A DNA stretch of 64,000 nucleotides from DATATV01 sp036268615 (GTDB taxonomy: Bacteria > Actinomycetota > Actinomycetes > Mycobacteriales > Pseudonocardiaceae), in contig DATATV010000060.1 in assembly GCA_036268615.1 (NCBI GenBank), positions 124,001 through 188,000 of the forward strand, read 5' to 3'. The notes under the pieces were generated by a model. It searched no databases, was not told the DNA's origin, and saw only the letters and a list, made by a program, of their open reading frames with translations. Shown piece after piece: positions 32,672 to 41,085 of this stretch (position 1 is the first letter of the stretch; the number at the start of each line of letters is the position of its first letter). The position numbers and the translations under genes are program-made.

Positions 32672-34326
32672 CCGAACACGACTTCGTCATCGTCGGCGGC
32701 GGTTCGGCCGGCAGCGCACTGGCCAACCGCCTGTCCGCCGACCCGGCCAACCAGGTGCTCGTGCTGGAGGCCGGCCGGTCGGACTACCCGTGGGACGTGT
32801 TCATTCACATGCCGGCCGCGCTGACCTTTCCGATCGGCAGCCGGTTCTACGACTGGAAGTACGAGTCCGAGCCCGAGCCGAACATGAAAGACAGGCGGAT
32901 CTACCACGCCAGGGGCAAGGTGCTCGGCGGCTCCAGCAGCATCAACGGAATGATCTTCCAGCGGGGCAACCCACTGGACTACGAACGCTGGGCGGCAGAT
33001 CCCGGAATGGCCGACTGGGACTACGCCCACTGCCTGCCCTACTTCAAACGAATGGAGAACTGCCTGGCCGGCGAGAACGAGCACCACGGCTTCCGCGGCG
33101 ACAAGGGCCCGCTGGTCCTGGAACGCGGACCAGCAACAAACCCCCTGTTCGGCGCCTTCTTCGAGGCCGTCCAACAGGCCGGCTACCCACTCACCGAGGA
33201 CGTGAACGGCTACCAGCAGGAGGGCTTCGCCCCCTTCGACCGGAACGTCCACCGGGGCCGCCGACTGTCAGCGGCCCGCGCCTACCTGCACCCGGCCATG
33301 TCCCGGCCCAACCTGACCGTGCGGACCAGGGCCTTCGTGACCCGAGTCCTGTTCGACGGCACCACGGCGATCGGCGTCGAGTACTCCCACCGCGGCCGAA
33401 CCCGACGGGCGATGGGCAAGGAGATCATCCTCTCCGGCGGCTCGATCAACACACCGCAACTACTGCAACTGTCCGGCGTGGGCAACGCGGCGGAACTGAC
33501 CGCGCTCGGCGTGGACGTGGTGCACGACCTCCCCGGCGTTGGCGAGAATCTCCAGGACCACCTGGAGGTGTACATCCAGTACGGCTGCAAGCAGCCGGTG
33601 TCGATGGCACCGGCGCTCAAGCTGTGGCGCCGTCCGTTCATCGGCGCCCAGTGGCTGTTCCTCCGCGGTGGACCAGGCGCGACCAATCACTTCGAGGGCG
33701 GCGGCTTCGCCCGCAGCAACGAGGAGGTCGCCTACCCCAACCTGATGTTCCACTTCCTGCCCATCGCCATCCGCTACGACGGCTCAGCCCCGTCGGCCGG
33801 GCACGGCTACCAGGTCCACATCGGCCCGATGTACTCCGACGCGCGCGGTTCGGTGAAAATCACGTCGACCGACCCGAAGGTCCACCCGGCCCTACGATTC
33901 AACTACGTCTCGACCGACCAGGACCGCCAGGAGTGGGTCGAGGCGATCCGGGTGGCCCGCACCATCCTCAACCAGCCGGCCATGGGCGAGTTCAACGACG
34001 GCGAACTGTCCCCCGGGCCGTCGGTGAGCACGGACCAGGAGATCCTGGACTGGGTCGCGAGGGACGGTGAGACCGCGCTGCACCCGTCGTGCACCTGCCG
34101 CCTGGGCACCGACGAGCTGTCCGTGCTCGACCCCGACACCATGCGGGTGCACGGCCTGGACGGCCTGCGCGTGGTCGACGCCTCCGCGATGCGCTACATC
34201 ACCAACGGAAACATCTACGCCCCGGTGATGATGCTGGCCGAGAAGTCGGCCGACGTGATCCTCGGCAACACCCCGCTGCCCGCCGAGCCGGTCGAGTTCT
34301 ACCGGCACCAACACCAGCCAGGATGA
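32668..34326 (+). CDS. betA: GMC oxidoreductase, choline dehydrogenase
   Basis: This 552-residue flavoprotein has the N-terminal FAD motif (VIVGGGSAGSALANRL), the GMC signature 1 block GKVLGGSSSINGMIFQRGN, signature 2 (LSGGSINTPQLLQLSGVG) and the C-terminal active-site region LHPSCTCRLG followed by NIYAPVMMLAEKSADVI. It matches bacterial choline dehydrogenases, which oxidise choline to betaine aldehyde. The GTG start overlaps the permease stop. It is the last gene of the operon ferredoxin-reductase-betB-permease-betA. Confidence 0.87.
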   Translation: MTEHDFVIVGGGSAGSALANRLSADPANQVLVLEAGRSDYPWDVFIHMPAALTFPIGSRFYDWKYESEPEPNMKDRRIYHARGKVLGGSSSINGMIFQRGNPLDYERWAADPGMADWDYAHCLPYFKRMENCLAGENEHHGFRGDKGPLVLERGPATNPLFGAFFEAVQQAGYPLTEDVNGYQQEGFAPFDRNVHRGRRLSAARAYLHPAMSRPNLTVRTRAFVTRVLFDGTTAIGVEYSHRGRTRRAMGKEIILSGGSINTPQLLQLSGVGNAAELTALGVDVVHDLPGVGENLQDHLEVYIQYGCKQPVSMAPALKLWRRPFIGAQWLFLRGGPGATNHFEGGGFARSNEEVAYPNLMFHFLPIAIRYDGSAPSAGHGYQVHIGPMYSDARGSVKITSTDPKVHPALRFNYVSTDQDRQEWVEAIRVARTILNQPAMGEFNDGELSPGPSVSTDQEILDWVARDGETALHPSCTCRLGTDELSVLDPDTMRVHGLDGLRVVDASAMRYITNGNIYAPVMMLAEKSADVILGNTPLPAEPVEFYRHQHQPG

Positions 34327-34369
34327 AATCAATGCGACGTGGACGCGCCGGATCAGGCATCCTAGGGGG

Positions 34370-34795
34370 GTGGCTGACGACCTGGATGTGCTCCCCTCGG
34401 TGGTGATACCCGCCGATGAGCTGCACGAACGCTTCTCCCGGTCGTCCGGCCCCGGTGGGCAGGGCGTGAACACGACCGACAGCCGGGTCGAGCTGTCGTT
34501 CGATGTGGCGGCGTCCAAGGCGCTGCCGGAGCGCCTCCGCGAGCGTGCGCTGGGCCGGCTGCGCGGCAGGCTGGTCGGCGGGGTGATCACCGTGGTGGCC
34601 AGCGAGCACCGGTATCAGTTGGCCAACCGAAAAGAAGCACGGCAACGGCTGGCCGCCCTGCTGCGAGCGGCCCTGGCGCCGCCGGCAGCACCGAGGCGCC
34701 CCACCAGACCCAGCCGGGGCTCGGTGGAACGGCGAATCGCCGCGAAAAAGCGCCGAAGCGCGACCAAACGCGACCGCAACGCCCGAGACGACTGA
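34370..34795 (+). CDS. arfB: ArfB/YaeJ-like peptidyl-tRNA hydrolase (ribosome rescue)
   Basis: The 141-residue protein has the release-factor-like catalytic motif SSGPGGQGVN (residues ~25-34) with GGQ. Its basic, disordered C-terminal tail (SVERRIAAKKRRSATKRDRN) enters the mRNA channel of stalled ribosomes in ArfB. It releases nascent chains from non-stop complexes. The GTG at 34370 directly follows a G-run (CCTAGGGGG), so the start could be leaderless or slightly internal. It stands alone between betA and a convergent amidase. Confidence 0.88.
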   Translation: MADDLDVLPSVVIPADELHERFSRSSGPGGQGVNTTDSRVELSFDVAASKALPERLRERALGRLRGRLVGGVITVVASEHRYQLANRKEARQRLAALLRAALAPPAAPRRPTRPSRGSVERRIAAKKRRSATKRDRNARDD

Positions 34796-34835
34796 GCAGG
34801 CCGCCTGTCCGGTTCCGAGCAGAACCCCCGCCAGC

Positions 34836-36779
34836 TCAGGGTCGCTTCGCTCCTGGCCTGGACGTCACTGACGTGCCAGGCCGCACCAGAACATCAGCCG
34901 CGTTGACAAACGCGATCCGATGCCCCAGCTGAATCTCCAAATACTTCTCCGTGCCCAGAATATCCAGGTGATCATCCGGCGCGGAATTGTCGATGGTGGT
35001 CGCATGATAGTAATCAGTAGGCGTAGTCCCACCGTAAACATAGGACTGCCCGGCATGGATGACATAGGGAAGCGCGCCAGAGGTGGGCACCGGAACATCA
35101 GCCGGGAACTCACCAGCAGCAGGATAAGCAACACCATAGGTGGCAACCGAAGAAACCCCGGGCCGAGGCACGACAATCAATCCGGACGTGGGAGTGGTCA
35201 CCGGAGACCGCCGAGGATTGAGGAACCACACCTTGGCCCCGTCCCACCAGACAGCGGTCCAGTCCCCATCCCGCCCGGCAACAACGAACTGCTGCCCGGC
35301 AGAGGCCTTGTCCCCCCAGTCAGCCGCACAGGTGGTGCCCACGGTCCCACCAGGAGCAAAGCCGGGATCATTGAACAGGGGCGCGGACGACGACGGACCG
35401 GTACGCAGATAGACAAAACTCGAAGGCTGAGCGGGAACCGAAGTACCACCCTCACAATCAGTGACCTGCTGGATATTGTTGGCGAACACCGGATTGATGG
35501 TGACCACCGGACTACCCGGCAGCGCCGTAGGCACCGTGCGCCGCCCCAACAGGGACATGAACCGGTTCCAGTCCCAGAACGGCCCCGGGTCCCAGTGCAT
35601 CCCCGGAATGTAGGCCGGTGAGATGCCCGGCACGTTGTCGTGCCCGATGATGTGCTGCCGATCCAGTGGCACGTGATAGCGCGCGGCCAGATACCGGACC
35701 AGCGTCGCGGTGGTCTGATACAGCTGACCGGTGAACCACGTCGCGCCCTGCACCGCGAACCCGACCTGCTCGATCCCGATCGCGTGCGCGTTCATGTACC
35801 AGTTGCCGGCGTGCCAGGCCACATCCTCGTTCGGCACCATCTGGGTGACCGTGCCGGTCGTGCCCTGCACGACATAGTTGGCGCTGGCGAAGTCGGTGGG
35901 GCTCTGGAAACCGGTCACCGTGTCGGCGTAGGACTCCTCGGTGTCGTGGATGACGATGTAGTTGATCGTCACGTGCCCGTTGGGCCGATCAGCGAGGTCG
36001 TAGTTGCCGTAGTCCCCGGGAGTCGGCCCGTTGGACGCGTAGGCGGCCGGCACGTAACTGCACGACAGGGTGGCCGGACACTCCGGCAACTGCTGGCCCC
36101 CGGCCGGAGTGGCCGGGGCGCCGACCGGCTGGACCGTCGGCTGGGCGGCAAGATCGATGAGCTGTCCGTCGTCGGTGTGCCGGGACGCACCGGACCGAAT
36201 GGTGTCGTAGACCTGCCCGGCGAACGCGTCGGCCGTCTGTCCGGCCGCGGCGACCGCCGCTGAGCCGGTGGCCGCGGGCGAGGTGGCGCCGGCGTACTCG
36301 GCAACCGCCGGGTACCAGCCGCCCACGTCGGCGGGCAGCACACCGCCATCGGCCGCCCCGGCATAGGAGGCCAACAGGGCCGCACCGGCTCGGATGTTGT
36401 CCTGCTCCTCGCTGCGCACCTGCGCCGGCGCGGCCCCGATCAACCGAGCGGCGGTGACCAGCGTCGCCCGCGCAGCTCCATCGCCCTTCGCGGACGGGAC
36501 AGCGGAGGCGGCAGCTGTGGCCACGTCGGTCAACGCCATCGGCCCGTAGGCGCCGGTCGTGCTCGGCTGCCCGGCGTGGTCCTCCCACTGCGACTCGTTG
36601 TAGGACAACGCGAGCAGCACACTGTCGGGGATGCCGAACTCGGCTGCCGCCGCGGCGAACTCGGTGGCCCGGCTGGTGCCCGGACTCTGCGCACCGGCAG
36701 TCGCGGGCAGCAGTGCCGCCGCGCCCAGCGAACCTGCCATGATCAACGTGACGAGCCGGGCGGTGGATCGCATCGGCAC
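34836..36779 (-). CDS. Secreted N-acetylmuramoyl-L-alanine amidase (Amidase_2 type)
   Basis: The 647-residue protein begins with a signal peptide (residues 1-30, cleavage after ATAGA). A helical N-terminal domain follows, then an Amidase_2 domain with the zinc-ligand stretches INYIVIHDTEES, HAGNWYMNAHAIGIE and a later WDPGPFW segment. The C-terminal ~250 residues contain an SH3-like region (FVYLRTGPSSSAPLFNDPGF). It would cut the amide bond between muramic acid and the stem peptide outside the membrane. The last codons overlap the 20-bp dispersed repeat. Confidence 0.87.
   Translation of the reverse strand: MPMRSTARLVTLIMAGSLGAAALLPATAGAQSPGTSRATEFAAAAAEFGIPDSVLLALSYNESQWEDHAGQPSTTGAYGPMALTDVATAAASAVPSAKGDGAARATLVTAARLIGAAPAQVRSEEQDNIRAGAALLASYAGAADGGVLPADVGGWYPAVAEYAGATSPAATGSAAVAAAGQTADAFAGQVYDTIRSGASRHTDDGQLIDLAAQPTVQPVGAPATPAGGQQLPECPATLSCSYVPAAYASNGPTPGDYGNYDLADRPNGHVTINYIVIHDTEESYADTVTGFQSPTDFASANYVVQGTTGTVTQMVPNEDVAWHAGNWYMNAHAIGIEQVGFAVQGATWFTGQLYQTTATLVRYLAARYHVPLDRQHIIGHDNVPGISPAYIPGMHWDPGPFWDWNRFMSLLGRRTVPTALPGSPVVTINPVFANNIQQVTDCEGGTSVPAQPSSFVYLRTGPSSSAPLFNDPGFAPGGTVGTTCAADWGDKASAGQQFVVAGRDGDWTAVWWDGAKVWFLNPRRSPVTTPTSGLIVVPRPGVSSVATYGVAYPAAGEFPADVPVPTSGALPYVIHAGQSYVYGGTTPTDYYHATTIDNSAPDDHLDILGTEKYLEIQLGHRIAFVNAADVLVRPGTSVTSRPGAKRP
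34839..34858. repeat. Dispersed 20-bp repeat, copy 2
   Basis: This is identical to 14056-14075. Here it encodes the last six residues (PGAKRP) of the secreted amidase and abuts its stop codon, at the convergent junction with the arfB gene. Confidence 0.75.
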
Positions 36780-36897
36780 CTCTCCTCCGTGTCACCGAAC
36801 AGCTCCACACAGTGGCCCGACAACCCAATCTTCGTCAATACCTGACGGTTTGTCCCGTATAACTGGTTGAAAATCATCGGATCGGACGGCGGCTCGT

Positions 36898-36913
36898 TGT
36901 GCTTTCAAGCACA
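36898..36913. promoter_or_regulatory. Perfect inverted repeat upstream of the dienelactone hydrolase gene
   Basis: TGTGCTT and AAGCACA pair perfectly across a 2-base spacer, 47 bases before the start of the hydrolase gene, in the 181-base divergent gap with the amidase. It may be an operator. A ribosome-binding-like GAAAGGA follows at 36949-36955. Confidence 0.4.
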
Positions 36914-36960
36914 TGCGTACGGTTGGCCACGCACGTGACATCTGACGAAAGGACCAGGTC

Positions 36961-37704
36961 ATGTCGGAGGCGTTGACCGCCGAAACGATCACGATCACCG
37001 GCCACGGCGGCGACGAGATCGAGGCGTACCTTGCAGTCCCGACCGGCAGCACCGCGCACGGCAGCGTCGTGGTGATCCACCACATGCCCGGCTACGACAG
37101 CGCGACCAAGGAAATCGTGCGGAAGTTCGCAGCCAACGGCTATGCCGCCCTGTGCCCCAACCTCTACTGGCGGGACGCGCCCGGCGCGAGCCCGGACGAC
37201 GCCGCTGCCGCCGGTCGAGCCAACGGCGGCGTGCCCGACGACCGACTGGTCGGCGACGTGGCCGGTGCGGCCGCGCACCTCAAGTCCCTGGCCGGCGCCA
37301 ACGGCAAGGTCGGCGTGATCGGCTACTGCTCCGGTGGCCGGCAGACCGTGCTGAGTGCGTGCAGCATCCAGGTGGACGCGGCCGTCGACTGCTACGGCGC
37401 GTTCGTGATCAACGAGCCGCCCGCCGGCTACACCATGAAGCCGCTCGTGGACCTGCTGCCCAACCTGTCCAGCCCGCTGCTGGGCCTGTTCGGCGCCGAC
37501 GACACGTTCCCCTCGCCCGAGGAGACCGCGGTGCTGGCCGCCGAGTTGGCCAAGGCCGGCAAGAACTACGAATCGCACACCTACGAGGGCGCCGGGCACG
37601 CGTTCTTCGCGGTGGACCGTCCCAGCTACCGGCCCGAGTCGGCGACCGACGGCTGGCAGCGGGTGTTCTCCTTCTTCGGCACCCACCTCACCGCCGGGAG
37701 CTGA
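36961..37704 (+). CDS. Dienelactone hydrolase-family protein
   Basis: This 247-residue alpha/beta hydrolase has the nucleophile motif GYCSGG with Cys in the elbow, an Asp block (FGADDTFPSP) and a His block (EGAGHAFF), giving the Cys-Asp-His triad of dienelactone hydrolases. The family opens dienelactones in halo-aromatic breakdown but also includes broad esterases. GAAAGGACC precedes the ATG. The next gene follows after one base, so the two are co-expressed. Separation from the pca operon by 15 kb leaves a role in aromatic breakdown open. Confidence 0.85.
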   Translation: MSEALTAETITITGHGGDEIEAYLAVPTGSTAHGSVVVIHHMPGYDSATKEIVRKFAANGYAALCPNLYWRDAPGASPDDAAAAGRANGGVPDDRLVGDVAGAAAHLKSLAGANGKVGVIGYCSGGRQTVLSACSIQVDAAVDCYGAFVINEPPAGYTMKPLVDLLPNLSSPLLGLFGADDTFPSPEETAVLAAELAKAGKNYESHTYEGAGHAFFAVDRPSYRPESATDGWQRVFSFFGTHLTAGS

Positions 37705-37705
37705 C

Positions 37706-37978
37706 ATGTGCACCTACGTCACCCAGAAGATCGCCATCGAGGGCAGCGGCAAAGGCGCCACCGGCTGGTTCTCGGTCAGCCAGGCGACCGTCTACGTGGA
37801 CCACCCGGTGCACGCCCAGCAGGAGCACACGCTCAACATCGATTTTCTCAATCCGAGCATCGGTCCCTCGGCCCGCGTCGGGCTGGAGCTGACCGAGGAA
37901 GCGGCGCTGGCGTTGATCGACGCCATCCGGGCCGCGCTGGACTCGGCCCCGGCCGGCCTGGCCGCGGCCGCACACTGA
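37706..37978 (+). CDS. Small conserved actinobacterial protein (DUF6295-like)
   Basis: The 90-residue protein begins MCTYVTQKIAIEGSGKGATGWF and has a central VYVDHPVHAQQEHTLNIDF block, a pattern I associate with the uncharacterised DUF6295 family. No enzymatic motif is visible apart from conserved Cys and His residues. It starts one base after the dienelactone hydrolase stop and is almost certainly co-translated with it. Function unknown. Confidence 0.75.
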   Translation: MCTYVTQKIAIEGSGKGATGWFSVSQATVYVDHPVHAQQEHTLNIDFLNPSIGPSARVGLELTEEAALALIDAIRAALDSAPAGLAAAAH

Positions 37979-37995
37979 TCGTCGGCAACCGCTGA

Positions 37996-38051
37996 ATCGG
38001 CCCCGGGCCGGTGTTGTCCGCTTCGGCGGGCGGCGTCGACCCGGGGCCGAT
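37996..38051. terminator. 12-bp perfect inverted repeat at a convergent junction
   Basis: ATCGGCCCCGGG (37996-38007) pairs with CCCGGGGCCGAT (38040-38051) around a 32-base loop. It lies between the DUF6295-like gene and the stop of the broken monooxygenase, whose stop codon overlaps the right arm. It is probably a shared terminator. Confidence 0.6.
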
Positions 38052-38842
38052 CAGTTCTCCGGGCCGGCGCAGCGGTCGGCGTAGAGGCCGGCCAGGAACT
38101 TCCGGCGCAGCGGTGGCAGCCGGTCCACCATCCGTATTCCGGTGCGCATCCCGGCGAGCGCGACCCGGCCGAGCACCGGCCGTTGCAGCGCTGTGTCGGG
38201 ACCTTGGGACTTCAGGGACGCGTCCACCGCGGCGAAGCCGTACTCGCGCATCCTCGTCTCGTAGTCACCGATGCCCGCCGGCGCCGACCACCGGCCGTCC
38301 CGTGCGGCAGATATTGCCGGCGGACCCGGGAGTGCGTGCCGTCCGCCCCGACCAGCACGTCCGCGGTGGCGCTGGTGCCGTCCTCGAAGAACGCGGTCAC
38401 CCGGCCATCCGGCCGCTTTTCGTAGTGGGTGAAGGACTTCCCGAGATGGACGAAGTCGTCGGCGCCGGTCAGCAGCACCTGGCGCAGGGTCATCCGGCTG
38501 ACCGACTTCGCTGTCGATCGCGTCGTCCTGCTCGGGCAGTTCGAGCGTGAGCAGCGGGTCGAACTTCTCGGTGAGCATGGTGAAGTAGCGCGGCGGCCGG
38601 GCACAGGTGGCGACGAACGTGTCGAACAGCTCCGGCGGAAGGCACGCGGCCAGCGCCCGGCTGCCGTCGGCATCGATGCCCACCCGGTAGCCGAGCAGGC
38701 CGTCGGATCTGGCCCGGTCCCGTTCGTGGACGGCGACGTCGATCCCGGCCCGGCGCAGGCCGTGGGCGAGGCACAGACCACCCGTGCCGGCGCCGATGAT
38801 CAGCACGGTGAACCGGTTGGTCGAACTCGTTTCTTTCGCCAT
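38051..38842 (-). pseudogene. FAD-dependent monooxygenase, frameshifted and internally deleted
   Basis: The first ~107 residues (VLIIGAGTGGLCLAHGLRRAGIDVAVHERD...) are a good FAD-monooxygenase N-terminus. After about 38500 the protein-like sequence continues in another frame (MTLRQVLLTGADDFVHLG... to VLVGADGTHSRVRRQYLP), then returns to the first frame for a C-terminal tail (IGDYETRMREYGFAAVDASL...LPPLRRKFLAGL). The middle segment with the GDAxH-type second FAD motif, expected in a ~400-residue enzyme, is missing. The continuous frame gives 263 residues with a nonsense Arg-rich centre. It is best read as a decaying gene, unless sequencing errors account for the shifts. Confidence 0.78.
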
Positions 38843-38844
38843 AC

Positions 38845-38968
38845 CGAAAGACTATCAGATCTTTCGTTCGACCGAACGGAATACTTCGGCGATTCCGCGC
38901 GACGCCCGACAACTCACCGTTTGACCAAGTTTCGACATGGACTTCGACGGGATTCGACACCGTTCGAC
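38845..38968. promoter_or_regulatory. Divergent operator region with inverted repeats and phased TTCGAC words
   Basis: CGAAAGA/TCTTTCG (38845-38851 and 38860-38866) forms a perfect inverted repeat directly before the monooxygenase start. CGTTCG/CGAACG with a 2-base spacer follows at 38865-38878. Four TTCGAC words begin at 38931, 38943, 38953 and 38963, about one helical turn apart, ahead of the MarR gene. The MarR protein is the likely ligand. Confidence 0.5.
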
Positions 38969-39007
38969 GGTCCTTCGGCCCCCCAAAGCACGTGCTAGTT
39001 TGGCGTG

Positions 39008-39502
39008 ATGACAGGCCCCGAGAGTGAGCAGCGGGCCGCGTTGGTCGGCCAGGTGCTGGCCGGTGGCCGGCAGCTGTCCACCGCCGCGATCATGTTCCAC
39101 ACCGCCATCGCGGCCAAGTCAGGACTGTCGGCGACCGAGGCCAAGGTGGCCGAGTTGCTGCACCGGTTCGGTCCGATGACCGCGGGCGAGCTGTCCGAAC
39201 GGTCCGGCCTCGCGCCGGCTTCGGTGACCGGGCTGATGGACCGGCTGGAGCAGAAGAACGTCGCTCGGCGGGTGAAGCACCCCGAGGACAAGCGCAAGGT
39301 CGTCATCGAGATCGTCCCCGAGTTCCTGACCACCTCCGACGCCCGGTTCACCGAGCTGCTGCGGTTGACCACCGAGCTGTGCGCGACCTACACCGACGAG
39401 GAACTCGCGACCATCGGCGGGTTCCTGACCAAGGCGGCCGACCTGCAGACCAAGGCGACCGCCACGCTGACCGAGCCCGAACAGCCGCCTTCGCGGGACT
39501 GA
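39008..39502 (+). CDS. MarR-family transcriptional regulator
   Basis: This protein of about 164 residues has the MarR winged helix (LSATEAKVAELLHRFGPMTAGELSERSGLAPASVTGLMDRLEQKNVARRVKHPEDKRKVVIEI) with flanking dimerisation helices. The wing carries the typical PEDKRK motif. The start may be GTG 39005 or ATG 39008; no ribosome-binding site is visible, so the mRNA may be leaderless. It is divergent from the broken monooxygenase, its probable former target. Confidence 0.85.
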   Translation: MTGPESEQRAALVGQVLAGGRQLSTAAIMFHTAIAAKSGLSATEAKVAELLHRFGPMTAGELSERSGLAPASVTGLMDRLEQKNVARRVKHPEDKRKVVIEIVPEFLTTSDARFTELLRLTTELCATYTDEELATIGGFLTKAADLQTKATATLTEPEQPPSRD

Positions 39503-39712
39503 ACCGCCCGTCTGTTGGCATCCCCGGCCCGATTCGCTCGCACAGCGTGTTCTTCCGCTGGTGATGTTCACCCCTTTCGGGGGATTCTGGTGGACCTGTT
39601 GCCGGGCCAACCATTACCAGTAACGGTTGACGAACGGGAATGCGGACGCGGTCCACACCGATAATGATCGACCCAATATCGTGTGCCCGCACGCTGGAGG
39701 TGGGCAAGAACC

Positions 39713-41068
39713 GTGGCCGGGGTCGACTATTACGAACTGCTCGGCGTGGACCGAGCCGCGTCGACCGGTGACATCAAGTCGGCGTACCGGACGCTGGCCA
39801 AGGTCATGCACCCGGATGCCGGTGGCACCGCGGGCACGTTCCGCTTGCTGCAACAGGCATACGAGACGCTGATCGACCCGCGGCTGCGGGCCGCCTACGA
39901 CCACGCCGACGCGCGCACCACGACCCGCGCGCGCCCCCGGCCGGCCCGCCGTTCCCCACCGGAGACCGACGGGACCGACGGGACCGACTACGAAAGCGGC
40001 TCCGCCGAGAACCCCGAGGACACCGAATACGACGAGGACTTCCTTGACGACCCGGACCTCGGTGACGACCTCGACGACTTCGGTGACGACTTCCGTGACG
40101 ACTTCGACGACGAGTTCGATCTCGGCTCGACGCCGACCCCGCGGCCGGAGTACGACCCGGTGCCCACCGAACGGGAGCGGCGCAGGTCCCGGCCGTGGCC
40201 CCGGATGGCCGGCCGCACCGGGCGGGCCCGCGACTTCGGCGAGGACCCGGACTTCGTGCCCTCCGCTCCGCTGCTGGACCCGGACACGATCACCTGGTGG
40301 CACGCGGCCGGCACCGGCGACCGGGTCCGCTACCTGCCGCCGTCCGGACCGGGCGGGCGACCGGTGCTGCTCACCGCCGCGGGCTGGTTCGTGCTGCTGG
40401 TGCCGTTGCTGTTGCCGCTGCGGTTTCCCCCGCTGCTGCTGATCTGCTGGCTGGTGGTGGTCGCCGGGGTGGCCGCGGCGCTGTTCCGGCTGCTCTGGCG
40501 CTATCGCGCCGGCCGCCGGGTGGACCGCTCGTTCACCGCGGAGTTCGGCGAGCACCAGGTGTTCGGCCAACCCGGCGGCGAACCGACCCAGGTCGCCGAG
40601 CGGCTGACCGCCCAGGTCCTCGGGCGCTACCTGACCAAGCTGCCCGGGGTACGCATCTTCCACGGCCTGTCCTGGCCCGACTCGGTGTTCGCCGATGTGG
40701 ATCACGCGGTGCTCTGCGGGCGGCGACTGGTGCTGATCGAGTCGAAGCTCTGGCTGCCCGGCCACTATCTCGCCGACGAGACCGGCATGTTGTGGCGCAA
40801 CGGACATCCCTTCCGCGGCGGCAGCCTGCGGCTGCCCGACGGCGTGGTCGCCTTCCGCGAGCTGCTGCCCGAACTGGAGGTGCGCGGCGCGGTGCTGCTC
40901 TACCCGAGCCGGGCCGGTGAGATCACCACCGGCGAGTCGCCCGAGGTGCCGGCGCCGCCGATCAGCCCGGAGCGGTTCGTCCGCGAGATCGGCGAGTGGC
41001 TGGCCGCCGAGCCGGCCCTGGTCGACCGGGACGCCTTCCGGGCCGTGCTGGAGCGCGTCGTCTCCTGA
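39713..41068 (+). CDS. J-domain protein with transmembrane segment and C-terminal NERD-like nuclease domain
   Basis: The 451-residue product has an N-terminal J domain with the HPD motif (33-35, within YYELLGVDRAAS...KVMHPDAGG). A highly acidic linker with DDFxDDF repeats (about 95-140) and a hydrophobic pair of helices (LLTAAGWFVLLVPLLLPLRFPPLLLICWLVVVAG in two parts) follow. The C-terminal domain (VDHAVLCGRRLVLIESKLWLPG) matches the NERD nuclease-related fold with its D...ESK pattern. J domains stimulate Hsp70 ATPases; NERD domains are thought to act on DNA. The GTG at 39713 follows GGAGG by 12 bases. The combination is unusual and its function unknown. Confidence 0.8.
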   Translation: MAGVDYYELLGVDRAASTGDIKSAYRTLAKVMHPDAGGTAGTFRLLQQAYETLIDPRLRAAYDHADARTTTRARPRPARRSPPETDGTDGTDYESGSAENPEDTEYDEDFLDDPDLGDDLDDFGDDFRDDFDDEFDLGSTPTPRPEYDPVPTERERRRSRPWPRMAGRTGRARDFGEDPDFVPSAPLLDPDTITWWHAAGTGDRVRYLPPSGPGGRPVLLTAAGWFVLLVPLLLPLRFPPLLLICWLVVVAGVAAALFRLLWRYRAGRRVDRSFTAEFGEHQVFGQPGGEPTQVAERLTAQVLGRYLTKLPGVRIFHGLSWPDSVFADVDHAVLCGRRLVLIESKLWLPGHYLADETGMLWRNGHPFRGGSLRLPDGVVAFRELLPELEVRGAVLLYPSRAGEITTGESPEVPAPPISPERFVREIGEWLAAEPALVDRDAFRAVLERVVS

Positions 41069-41083
41069 CCCGGCCTGGCCGGG
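41069..41083. terminator. Short GC hairpin between convergent genes
   Basis: CCCGGC (41069-41074) pairs with GCCGGG (41078-41083) around a CTG loop, filling the 17-base gap between the J/NERD gene and the convergent MarR gene. Confidence 0.5.
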
Positions 41084-41085
41084 AA

